Part shown: positions 8,981 through 16,851 of the stretch, one piece after another | Position numbering within the stretch: position 1 is the stretch's first letter | Layout: each line of letters opens with the position of its first letter | NCBI RefSeq assembly: GCF_000478275.1 | Contig: NZ_ASJB01000057.1 | Coordinates: forward strand, 183,994-247,993 | Direction of reading: 5' to 3' | Length of the DNA stretch: 64,000 nt | DNA from: Amycolatopsis orientalis DSM 40040 = KCTC 9412 | GTDB taxonomy: Bacteria; Actinomycetota; Actinomycetes; Mycobacteriales; Pseudonocardiaceae | Notes under the pieces: model-generated | Database searches by the model: none | The model's input: only the letters and a program-made list of their open reading frames with translations | What the model was told of the DNA's origin: nothing | Position numbers and translations under genes: made by a program

Positions 8981-11401
8981 GTGGTGAAGGTCCGGTTCCC
9001 GCTGCTGGCCGGCGTGTTGCTGGCAGGCGTGCTCACGCCCTTGCCCGCCTACGCGCTGCCGGGAGCCGCGGCCTGCGGCGCACCTCCGGTCAGGGAACGG
9101 CAGGTGCTCTGGTACGACCGGCCAGCCATCGACTGGGAGAGCCAGACCCTCCCCATCGGCAACGGCGCGCTCGGCGCCACCGTCCACGGTGGTGTCGCGC
9201 GGGAGCATCTGCAGTTCAACGAGAAATCGTTGTGGTCCGGCGGCCCCGGTGCCGATCCCTCCTACACGGGCGGCAACTGGGAGTCGCCGCGGCCCGCCGC
9301 CCTGGCCGAGGCCAGGAAGGCGATCCTGGAGAAAGGGCCGCAGCAGCCCGAAGCGATGGCCGCCCTGCTGGGACAGCCCAAGCGGGCGTACGGCAGCTAT
9401 CAGAGCTTCGGTGACGTCTACCTGGACGGCGCCGAACCGGCCGAGGTCAAGGACTACCGCCGGGAGCTGGACATCTCCCGGGCGCTGAGCCGCGTCGGGT
9501 TCGTGGCCGACGGGGTCCGGTACACGCGGGAGTCCTTCGCGAGCTACCCGGACGGCGTGATCGTCGTCCGGGTGAGCGCGGACCGTCCCGGCGCGGTGTC
9601 GTTCACCACGAGACTCACCTCGCCGCATCCACGGTCGGCGGTCTCGGTCTCCGATGGCAGGCTGACGTTGGCAGGCGAACTGGCGGACAACGGGATGGCG
9701 CTCGAGGCGCAGTTGCTCGTGCGGAACCAGGGCGGGAGCCGGGTCGATTCCGCCGACGGGGTCGCGGTGTCCGGGGCCGACTCGGTGACGCTGGTACTGG
9801 CCGCGGGCACCGACTACGTCCACCGCTACCCGGACTACGTCGGCCGGTCCCCGCATCAGCGCGTCGCCGCGACGATCGATTCAGCCGCGCGGAGGTCGTT
9901 CGACGACCTGCTCGCCCGGCACGAGCGCGACTATCGCACCCTGTACGACCGGGTCAGGCTCGACATCGGCCAGCAGACGCCGCCGGTGCCGACCGACCGG
10001 CTCCTCGCCGCCTACACCGGCGGGCCGAGCGCCGCCGACCGGGCGCTGGAGGCGCTGTTCTTCAACTACGGCAGGTATCTGCTGGTCAGCTCCTCGCGGT
10101 CCGGCTCGCTCCCGGCGAACCTGCAGGGAGTCTGGAACCAGTCCTCGTCGGCGCCGTGGTCGGCCGACTATCACGTGAACATCAATCTGCAGATGAACTA
10201 CTGGCCCGCCGAAGTCACCAACCTCGGCGAGACCACGCCGCCGCTCTTCGACTTCATCGACCGGCTCCGGCCCCGTGGCCGGGAAACGGCCCGCACCATG
10301 TTCGACGCCGGTGGTTTCGTGCTGCACAACGAAACCAACCCCTTCGACTACACCGGTGTCCACGACTGGCCGACCGCGTTCTGGTTCCCCGAGTCCGCCG
10401 CCTGGTTGTCACGGCACCTCTGGGAGCACTACGAATTCACCCAGGACCGCGGCTTCCTGCGCGACAAGGCGTACCCGATCCTGCGCGAGGCCGCCCGGTT
10501 CTGGCTGGACTCGCTGCAGGCCGATCCCCGCGACGGGAAACTCGTGGCGGTCCCGTCCTATTCGCCAGAACACGGTCCGTACACCGCCGGCGCGGCGATG
10601 TCGCAGCAGGTCGTCTGGGACCTGTTCACCAACGTGCTGGACGCGGGTGAGGTCCTCGGCGGCGACCAGGCCTTCCGTTCCCGGGTCGCCGGGGCGCGGG
10701 CGAAACTGGATCCCGGTCTGCGCGTCGGTTCATGGGGGCAACTGCAGGAATGGAAAGAGGATCTCGACGATCCCGCGGACACCCATCGGCACGTTTCGCA
10801 TCTCTACGGGTTGCATCCGGGCAGGCAGATCTCGCCACTCGGCACACCGGAGTTCGCCGCGGCCGCCGAGAAATCGCTGACAGCGCGCGAAGCGGGCGGA
10901 ACCGCGGGAGCGCCCGGGTGGAGCCGGGCATGGAAGGCCAATTTCTGGGCCCGCTTGTTGAAGGGCGAATCGGCGTTCGAAGCCTTCCGCGATCAATTGC
11001 GCTTCCAGACGCTGCCGAATCTGTGGGACACCCATCCGCCCTTCCAGATCGACGGCAATTTCGGGGCCACCGCGGCGGTCGCGGAAATGCTGGTGCAGAG
11101 CCAGACCGGAACGGTGCACCTGCTCCCGGCGCTGCCCTCGGCCTGGCCATCCGGGCAGGTCGACGGGCTGCGGGCCCGCGGTGCGTTCACCGTGGGGGCA
11201 ACCTGGCGGGCAGGTCAGAGCGTCGAGCTTCGGCTCTGCGCCGACAAGGGCGGCCCGGTTTCGGTGAAGAACGATCTGCTCAAGACCTCGTTCCGGGTCC
11301 TCGACGCGCATACGGGCAGAACCGTGCGGTGGACACGGACCGGAAACGACACCATCAGGCTGGACACGCGGCCGGGAGGCGCCTATCTCGTGAAGAGGTG
11401 A
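8981..11401 (+). CDS. Secreted GH95 alpha-L-fucosidase
   Basis: An 806-residue GH95 enzyme. A signal peptide (about 1-26) is followed by the N-terminal beta domain starting LWYDRPAIDWESQTLPIGNG, then an (alpha/alpha)6 barrel and a C-terminal beta domain. The paired asparagines of the family are visible in YHVNINLQMNYWPA (about 396-407), the likely acid in YSPEHGPY (about 528), and the conserved Asp in QIDGNFG (about 688). Known GH95 enzymes cleave alpha-1,2-linked fucose (some cleave alpha-galactose) by inversion; in plants this linkage ends xyloglucan F side chains. The GTG start at 8981 has a good AGGAGG site 7-8 bases upstream. The gene follows the secreted GH3 closely and probably shares its promoter. 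Confidence 0.92.
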   Translation: MVKVRFPLLAGVLLAGVLTPLPAYALPGAAACGAPPVRERQVLWYDRPAIDWESQTLPIGNGALGATVHGGVAREHLQFNEKSLWSGGPGADPSYTGGNWESPRPAALAEARKAILEKGPQQPEAMAALLGQPKRAYGSYQSFGDVYLDGAEPAEVKDYRRELDISRALSRVGFVADGVRYTRESFASYPDGVIVVRVSADRPGAVSFTTRLTSPHPRSAVSVSDGRLTLAGELADNGMALEAQLLVRNQGGSRVDSADGVAVSGADSVTLVLAAGTDYVHRYPDYVGRSPHQRVAATIDSAARRSFDDLLARHERDYRTLYDRVRLDIGQQTPPVPTDRLLAAYTGGPSAADRALEALFFNYGRYLLVSSSRSGSLPANLQGVWNQSSSAPWSADYHVNINLQMNYWPAEVTNLGETTPPLFDFIDRLRPRGRETARTMFDAGGFVLHNETNPFDYTGVHDWPTAFWFPESAAWLSRHLWEHYEFTQDRGFLRDKAYPILREAARFWLDSLQADPRDGKLVAVPSYSPEHGPYTAGAAMSQQVVWDLFTNVLDAGEVLGGDQAFRSRVAGARAKLDPGLRVGSWGQLQEWKEDLDDPADTHRHVSHLYGLHPGRQISPLGTPEFAAAAEKSLTAREAGGTAGAPGWSRAWKANFWARLLKGESAFEAFRDQLRFQTLPNLWDTHPPFQIDGNFGATAAVAEMLVQSQTGTVHLLPALPSAWPSGQVDGLRARGAFTVGATWRAGQSVELRLCADKGGPVSVKNDLLKTSFRVLDAHTGRTVRWTRTGNDTIRLDTRPGGAYLVKR

Positions 11402-11468
11402 GACAATTTCCGTCGGCCGCTTATCCCGGATTGCTCTTGACCGTTCGGTGAGAGTACTGGGACACTTT

Positions 11469-11484
11469 GTCGAAGCGCTTCGAT
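11469..11484. promoter_or_regulatory. LacI operator O4
   Basis: GTCGAAGCGCTTCGAT is identical to O3 and lies 57 bases before the GH12 start. It puts the endoglucanase under the same inferred LacI repressor and suggests a promoter of its own. Confidence 0.75.
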
Positions 11485-11540
11485 ATCGGGCGCCGATTTC
11501 TCCCATACCCGCGCAATGGTGCACGGAAGGAAACCCGGCC

Positions 11541-12236
11541 ATGCGTAGTCCAGTACGGTCCTTGATGAGCAGTATCGTGATGGCATTGGTCGCCACCCTG
11601 GTGATAGGGGGCACGGCACAGGCCGCCACCTGGAGTTCCTCGGACAAATGGGGAAGCTGGTCCAACGGTGGCTATACCGTCCGCAACAACGTCTGGGGCT
11701 CCGGCGCCGGCGCGCAGTCGATCTGGGCGAACTCCTACAGCAACTTCGGGGTTTGGGCGGATCACCCGAACACCGGCGGCGTGAAGTCGTATCCGCATTC
11801 GGGTAAGAACATCGGCCGCCAGTTGAGCGGGCTGCGGAGCCTTTCCAGCAGCTTCAACGTCTCCAGGCCGGGAAGCGGCGCCTACGCGACGGCGTACGAC
11901 ATCTGGGCGAACAACAACGCCTACGAGATCATGCTGTGGATGAACAAGCAGGGCGCGGTCGGCGCGATCGGCTCGAAGCAGGCGACGGCCACCGTCGGCG
12001 GCCACACCTGGGACGTCTACCGGGGGAGCAACGGCCACAACGAGGTGTTCTCCTTCCTGCGGACCTCGAACACGAACGCGGGTTCGGTGGACGTGCTGGC
12101 GGTCATGAACTGGATCAAGAACCGCGGCTGGTACGGCGATGTGACACTCGGTGAAGTCCAGTTCGGCTTCGAGATCACGTCGTCCAGCGGCGGGATGAAC
12201 TTCACTTCGAACAGTTTCTCGGTTTCGTCGTCCTGA
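11541..12236 (+). CDS. Secreted GH12 endoglucanase / xyloglucanase
   Basis: A 231-residue secreted protein: signal peptide (about 1-28, ending GTAQAAT) and a single GH12 jelly roll. The family nucleophile is seen in AYEIMLWMN (Glu about 128) and the acid/base in FGFEITS (Glu about 210). GH12 contains endo-beta-1,4-glucanases and xyloglucan-specific endoglucanases; sequence alone does not separate them, but the fucosidase and galactosidase neighbours favour xyloglucan. The ATG at 11541 has a GGAAGGAAA site upstream. A LacI operator lies in the 139-base gap after the GH95 gene, and a family A hairpin follows the stop. Confidence 0.9.
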   Translation: MRSPVRSLMSSIVMALVATLVIGGTAQAATWSSSDKWGSWSNGGYTVRNNVWGSGAGAQSIWANSYSNFGVWADHPNTGGVKSYPHSGKNIGRQLSGLRSLSSSFNVSRPGSGAYATAYDIWANNNAYEIMLWMNKQGAVGAIGSKQATATVGGHTWDVYRGSNGHNEVFSFLRTSNTNAGSVDVLAVMNWIKNRGWYGDVTLGEVQFGFEITSSSGGMNFTSNSFSVSSS

Positions 12237-12244
12237 TGGTCACC

Positions 12245-12296
12245 TGGGTCGTGAGTGGTAAGTGTCGTTAGAACGGCACTTACCACTCACGACCCA
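12245..12296. repeat. Hairpin family A, copy 3 (probable terminator)
   Basis: TGGGTCGTGAGTGGTAAGTG arms with one mismatched pair and a TAG-type loop. It lies 9 bases after the GH12 stop and before the SGNH gene. Confidence 0.8.
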
Positions 12297-12324
12297 CTGA
12301 AGTCCGCAGCCTGGGAGCGCCTCC

Positions 12325-13593
12325 ATGGGAATACGTCGATCGGTCGTCCTGCTGGCCGTCGCCGCGTCGGTTCTGACTCCGGCGACGGCGGAGGCCGCGC
12401 CCACGAGCGGCGCCTGGCCGCATTCGGTCACGCTGACGGAATCGTCCCTCCAGGGCGTCCACGGCACGGCTCCCGACGCCACGATCCGCAACGTCCTCAC
12501 CGTCACCGCGGACGGGACTGCGCTGCGGATCCGGCTGGGCAACCCGTTCGGCGGCACCGCGCTGGCCGTGCGGTCGGTGTGGGTCGGCCTTCAGCCTTCG
12601 ACGCGTTCGCCGGCGCTGGTGCCCGGCTCGAACCGCCGCGCCACGTTCGGGTTCAGGCGCACCGTGACGGTGCCGCCGGGAGGCGGGGTCTGGAGTGACC
12701 CGCTGCCGCTGACCGTGCGGGCGGGCGACCACGTCTCGGTGAGCGTGTACGCGCCGGGCTCGCCGATCAACGACCACACCTTCCCGCCGCCGGAGACCAA
12801 CACCCCGGGGTCGTTCCTGTCGGCCGGACCGGGTGATGCCGGAGCGGACGAGTCGGGAACCGCGTTCGGCGCCTTCTCGCCAGGGAGTCTGTGGTGGGTG
12901 GACGCCGTCAGCGCGGTCTCCGCCGCGCGCGGCACCATCGTGGCGCTCGGCGACTCGATCACCGACGGCTACAACGCCTTCGGCGGCGGCCCGCGCTGGA
13001 CCGACGTGCTGGCGGCGCGGATCGGGAAGCTGCCACCGGGACGACGGCTTTCGGTCGCCAACGCCGGGATCAGCGGCAACACCGTCAGCGTCCAGCCGAA
13101 TCCGTACGATCCGACGAATCAGTGCTGTGGCCCGCCCGCCCCGCTGCGGCTCGACCGCGACGTCCTCTCCCTGCCCGGCGTGCGCTACGTCCTCCTCTTG
13201 GAGGGCACCAACGACCTCGGCGGCGGCGACCACGCGCCGCCCGCCCCCGCGTCCCAGGTCATCGACGCCATGCGGACGATCGCGGCGAGGGTGCACGCCA
13301 CCGGGCGGAAGATGATCGGCGCCACCATCCTGCCGATGTGCAATCCGGCGGGCAGTTCGAAGGAACAGGCCAGGCTCGCGGTCAACGAGTGGATCCGCAC
13401 CTCCGGGACGTTCGACGCGGTGGTGGACTTCGACGCCGTCCTGCGTGATCCCGCCGATCCGACGGTGATCCGGCAGGAGTGGCGGAACGACTGCTACCAC
13501 CCGAACGCCGCGGGTGACCGGATCCTCGGCGAGTCGATCGACCTGTCGGTCTTCGGCCTGCCCGAGCCCGCCGCGCTCCCGCTCGCGGGCTGA
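12325..13593 (+). CDS. Secreted SGNH/GDSL hydrolase (esterase)
   Basis: A 422-residue protein with a signal peptide (about 1-26), a beta-rich N-terminal region of about 180 residues, and an SGNH domain. Block I is IVALGDSITDG (catalytic Ser about 211), block III is LLEGTNDLGG, and block V is DCYHPN (Asp/His about 389-392). Such two-part actinobacterial proteins are usually annotated as GDSL lipases or acetylesterases. Given its place after fucosidase and endoglucanase genes, it may deacetylate plant glycans such as O-acetyl-galactosyl xyloglucan. That is inference; lipid substrates remain possible. The ATG at 12325 is preceded by GGGAGCG. A hairpin separates it from GH12, so it may have its own promoter. 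Confidence 0.85.
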   Translation: MGIRRSVVLLAVAASVLTPATAEAAPTSGAWPHSVTLTESSLQGVHGTAPDATIRNVLTVTADGTALRIRLGNPFGGTALAVRSVWVGLQPSTRSPALVPGSNRRATFGFRRTVTVPPGGGVWSDPLPLTVRAGDHVSVSVYAPGSPINDHTFPPPETNTPGSFLSAGPGDAGADESGTAFGAFSPGSLWWVDAVSAVSAARGTIVALGDSITDGYNAFGGGPRWTDVLAARIGKLPPGRRLSVANAGISGNTVSVQPNPYDPTNQCCGPPAPLRLDRDVLSLPGVRYVLLLEGTNDLGGGDHAPPAPASQVIDAMRTIAARVHATGRKMIGATILPMCNPAGSSKEQARLAVNEWIRTSGTFDAVVDFDAVLRDPADPTVIRQEWRNDCYHPNAAGDRILGESIDLSVFGLPEPAALPLAG

Positions 13594-13604
13594 GGGACCG
13601 CTTT

Positions 13605-13840
13605 GCGCGTGAAGGCCCCCTTCCCTACGTTGAGGACGAGGACCGGCATGAGGGGTGTGTGGATTTAGGGACGTTCAACGTCCCTAAATCCACACACCCC
13701 CACATCGGTCACCGCCCTCGGGTGAACGTCACGCTGGACAGCTGTCTCCAATGTGGCATTGGAGACGTTCAGCGTCCCCAATGCCACATTGGGGACACGG
13801 GCCGACACGCGAGGTGGGCAGGGAAGGGGCCTTCACGCGC
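13605..13840. repeat. Nested inverted-repeat cassette
   Basis: The outer arms are GCGTGAAGGCCCCCTTCCCT (13605-13626 region) and its inverted form at 13820-13840, which has one G fewer. Inside are a perfect hairpin with 24-nt arms (13652-13700, GGATTTAGGGACGTT core) and one with 25-nt arms and two mismatches (13743-13797, CCAATGTGGCATTGG core). The cassette follows the SGNH gene. Confidence 0.75.
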
Positions 13841-13977
13841 GTCTTCAGCGGGTGGTCACCCTACGTGAGGTAGCCCGCGTGAGGGAGCAGGACGACGCCC
13901 TGGTGGCCTCTTGCAGCACGTTTGATCCCGCCATCAAACTGTTACCCCGGACGGGCTAATGGCGTCGTATCTTTCGC

Positions 13978-13999
13978 ACTAACACCTCTGACGGTTAGT
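13978..13999. promoter_or_regulatory. Possible regulator dyad upstream of the halogenase operon
   Basis: ACTAAC and GTTAGT are separated by 10 bases, about 320 bases before the thioesterase start. Dyad size and spacing suit a dimeric regulator, but no regulator gene lies within the operon. Confidence 0.3.
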
Positions 14000-14320
14000 A
14001 CACAACGGAAGAGATCAGGAAGGAGTCCCTCACCTTTCCCGCGATCGACGCGGTCGCGGAATCACCCAAAGGTGCGGGCAAGGCGAGGCAGGTCTTCGTC
14101 AAGGCGCGTCATCCGCGCGGACCCCGGGTCTTCACCGGGATGGCGCGACATCGTGAAAAGCCGCTTGAGGACACGGCGGCCGATATCTCTTCGTCCATCG
14201 TGGACACCCGGGCGCGAGGCGTCCGCGGTGTCCCGTCGACGGGAATCGTGCCGTGTCCTCCGGCTTCGTCTTCCGTGACGGCTTCATCCCGTCGACGGAC
14301 CAGTTCGGGAGAGCGCGGCA

Positions 14321-15091
14321 ATGAACACTGCCATCACACGTCTGTCCACATTGGACACAAAGAGCGGCTTCGGGCATGGGTATCTGTGCTTTCCGCCCGC
14401 CGGGGGAACGGTTCTCGGCCTGCGCGGGCTCGCCCAGGCATCGTCCGGTTTCGGGGTGTGGGGCGTCGAGTATCCCGGACGCGGTGAGCGGCTCGCCGAG
14501 CCGCCCGCCGCATCGATCGAGGAGCTGGCCGGGGCGATCGCGCAGGAAGCCTTCGACCACTTCGGGGATGAGGGCGTTTCCCGGATAGCGCTGGTCGGAT
14601 TCAGCATGGGTGCGTTCGTCGCGCTCGAAGTGGCCCACCGCTTCCACAGCCGGGCGCGGACGGCCCCGGCGGCGCTGATCGTCGTCGGTGTGTGCGCGCC
14701 GCAGCGGCGAGTGCGGGGGAGATACGCGAGGGCGGACGCCGCCGAAGTCGGGCGGCTGTTCGACCGGGTCGGCCTGGTCGCCATGGCCGGCCGCCCCGGG
14801 GCGACCGAGTTCCGGGACTACGCCCTGGGCCTTCTCGACACCGATCTCCGGCTGACCAGCGCCTATCCCGGCCCCGCGAAGCCGATGCTGTCCTGTCCGA
14901 TCGTCGCGATCCGGGGCGAGGACGATCCGGCGTTCGCGGGCGGCGATGACGCCGTCGGGGCATGGCGGGTCTGGACGACCGGGCGGTTCGAACGCCGTGT
15001 CGTGCCCGGTGGCCACCTCGACGTCCTGACACCGGGCCGGGAAGCCGGGTTCTGGGCGCTGCTCCGCCTGCCCGCCGGGGGCGTGCGATGA
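14321..15091 (+). CDS. Type II thioesterase (NRPS-associated)
   Basis: A 256-residue alpha/beta hydrolase of the type II thioesterase family. It has the N-terminal CFPPAGG oxyanion segment, YPGRGER, the nucleophile motif GFSMGA (Ser about 96), a late Asp (EDD) and GGHLDVL (His about 231). Members hydrolyse mis-primed or finished acyl groups from carrier proteins. It is the first gene of a five-gene operon; its TGA overlaps the ATG of the A-PCP gene. With only one carrier domain in the operon, it is the best candidate to release the aminoacyl or halogenated product, since no type I thioesterase is visible. Role is inferred from context. Confidence 0.9.
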   Translation: MNTAITRLSTLDTKSGFGHGYLCFPPAGGTVLGLRGLAQASSGFGVWGVEYPGRGERLAEPPAASIEELAGAIAQEAFDHFGDEGVSRIALVGFSMGAFVALEVAHRFHSRARTAPAALIVVGVCAPQRRVRGRYARADAAEVGRLFDRVGLVAMAGRPGATEFRDYALGLLDTDLRLTSAYPGPAKPMLSCPIVAIRGEDDPAFAGGDDAVGAWRVWTTGRFERRVVPGGHLDVLTPGREAGFWALLRLPAGGVR

Positions 15092-16851
15092 ACGAGCCGT
15101 CGGTGCTGCACGGAGTGACACGCAGGCTTCCGCGAGGGACCTGGTGCGATCTGTTCGAGCGACAGGCGCGGCGGACTCCTGCCCGCAGAGGCCTGGTCGC
15201 CGACGAGGTCGCCTGGACCTTCGGTGAGCTCGACCTCTGGGGCAACCGGCTCGCCCACGTCCTGCGCGCCGCGGGTGCGGCGCCGGGAACAGTGGTGGCG
15301 TGCGCGATGACGAGGTCCGTACGCGCTGTGCTGGGAGTGCTCGCGACGGCGAAGGCGGGGGCGGTCCATCTGCCGATCGATCCCGCCCTGCCCGCCGCCC
15401 GCGTGGACGCGATCCTCGGTGACGCCCGGCCCGCCGTCGTGCTGACCGACGTCGCGAGCCTGGCCCCGCGGGCGGACGTGGTGCTGTCCGATGAGGACTG
15501 GAAGGCGGAACTCGCCGGTCAGGACGGTCGCCGCCCGCCCCGGTGCGTCCCGGGTCCGGCGTACATCATCTACACCTCCGGTTCGACAGGCCTGCCAAAA
15601 GGGGTCGTGGTGGGTCACCGGAGCCTGGTCAACCTGTACGGCGAACTCGCCGCCGGGTTCTTCCCGGCGGGCGGTGGCCCGCAACGGGTCGCGCACGGTT
15701 TACCGCTGTCCTTCGACGCCTCGTGGAATCCGCTGTCGTGGCTGGCGGGCGGGCATGAACTGCATCTGGTCCCCGACCTCGTCCGCGCCGATCCGGAGTC
15801 CTATGTGGACTTCGTACGCGAACACCGGTTGCCGGTCGTGGAAGCGGTGCCCGCGCAGATGTCGGCACTGCTGGACTCCGGCCTGCTCGACGGCCGGAGC
15901 CGACCCCGGCTGCTGCTGATGGGCGGGGAGGCCATCGGCCAGGATCTCTGGACACGCCTGCGGGGAGCCGGGGGCGTCACCGCCGTGAACCTCTACGGGC
16001 CGACCGAGGGCACGGTGTTCACCACGGCCTGCCGGCTCGACGAGCGCGAGGCGCCGTCGATCGGGCGTCCCATCGGCAACACCACCGCCCATGTCGTCGA
16101 TGAAGACCTGCGGCCGGTGCCGCGCGGTGAACCCGGCGAGCTGCTGATCAGCGGATCCTGCCTGGCCCTGGGCTATCTCGGCCTTCCGGAACTGACCGCC
16201 GACCGGTTCGTCGGCGCGGGAGAACGCCGGTACCGGACGGGCGACCGGTGCCGTCTCGCGGCGGACGGCAGGCTGGAATGGCTGGGCAGGCTGGACGATC
16301 AGGTCAAGATCCGGGGCCATCGGGTGGAACCGGGGGAGGCGGAGCACGCGCTGCTCGCGATGCCCGGTGTCCGGCAGGCCGTCGTCCGGGCCGAAGGCGC
16401 CGAGCCGCGGCTGGTCGCCTACGTCGTGCTCGAGACGGGCACCGTCGCCCGGGTGCGGGAACGGCTGCGGGAAACACTGCCCGCGTATCTGGTGCCCTCC
16501 GCCGTGATCCCGCTCGACACGATGCCGCTCGGGCCGAACGGGAAGATCGACCGGGCCGCCCTCGCGCCGCTCGACGTGGTCCCGCGGGCGGGCGTGCTGA
16601 CCCCCACGCAGGAACTCGTCGCCGCCGCGTTCCGTGCCCAGCTGGAGATCCCGGCGGTCGAAGCCGACAGCGACTTCTTCGCCCTCGGCGGCCACAGCCT
16701 CTCCGCCGCGGCGCTCGCCGCACGGCTGCGGGCGTGGGGAGTGCCGTGTTCGCTGCGGGACGTCCTCCTGCGCCGCACGGTCGCCCGGCTCGCCGAACTC
16801 GTCCCCACCCGCACGGAAGGAGCGACGTCGTCATGGACGATTACGACGTGA
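15088..16851 (+). CDS. Stand-alone NRPS adenylation-PCP didomain
   Basis: A 587-residue A-PCP protein with no condensation or thioesterase domain. Adenylation motifs include YIIYTSGSTGLPKG (about 158), NLYGPTEG, YRTGDRCR and NGKID; the PCP motif FFALGGHSLS carries the phosphopantetheine Ser at about 536. My hand alignment of the specificity pocket to GrsA reads about D-A-N-E-L-G-L-V-F-K, which I cannot assign to an amino acid. The ATG at 15088 overlaps the thioesterase stop (ATGA), and the 3' end overlaps the halogenase start by 19 bases. Such didomains hold an amino acid for tailoring, here presumably halogenation. Codon 205 (15700-15702) is the rare leucine codon TTA, often a bldA control point in actinomycetes. 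Confidence 0.9.
   Translation: MNEPSVLHGVTRRLPRGTWCDLFERQARRTPARRGLVADEVAWTFGELDLWGNRLAHVLRAAGAAPGTVVACAMTRSVRAVLGVLATAKAGAVHLPIDPALPAARVDAILGDARPAVVLTDVASLAPRADVVLSDEDWKAELAGQDGRRPPRCVPGPAYIIYTSGSTGLPKGVVVGHRSLVNLYGELAAGFFPAGGGPQRVAHGLPLSFDASWNPLSWLAGGHELHLVPDLVRADPESYVDFVREHRLPVVEAVPAQMSALLDSGLLDGRSRPRLLLMGGEAIGQDLWTRLRGAGGVTAVNLYGPTEGTVFTTACRLDEREAPSIGRPIGNTTAHVVDEDLRPVPRGEPGELLISGSCLALGYLGLPELTADRFVGAGERRYRTGDRCRLAADGRLEWLGRLDDQVKIRGHRVEPGEAEHALLAMPGVRQAVVRAEGAEPRLVAYVVLETGTVARVRERLRETLPAYLVPSAVIPLDTMPLGPNGKIDRAALAPLDVVPRAGVLTPTQELVAAAFRAQLEIPAVEADSDFFALGGHSLSAAALAARLRAWGVPCSLRDVLLRRTVARLAELVPTRTEGATSSWTITT

Larger units (their letters stand above)
13594..14320. other. 727-base intergenic region with nested inverted repeats
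   Basis: No ORF here has a plausible start, domain or codon pattern. The left third is a nested palindrome cassette (13605-13840). The right two thirds form a long leader before the thioesterase gene, with a dyad at 13978-13999. No terminator-antiterminator or riboswitch fold could be recognised by eye. Confidence 0.7.

Noticed and set aside
6035..9856. A 1,273-codon antisense frame over the secreted GH3 and GH95 genes
   Set aside because: It has no domain and its composition is that of an antisense frame; the plus-strand genes have clear family motifs.
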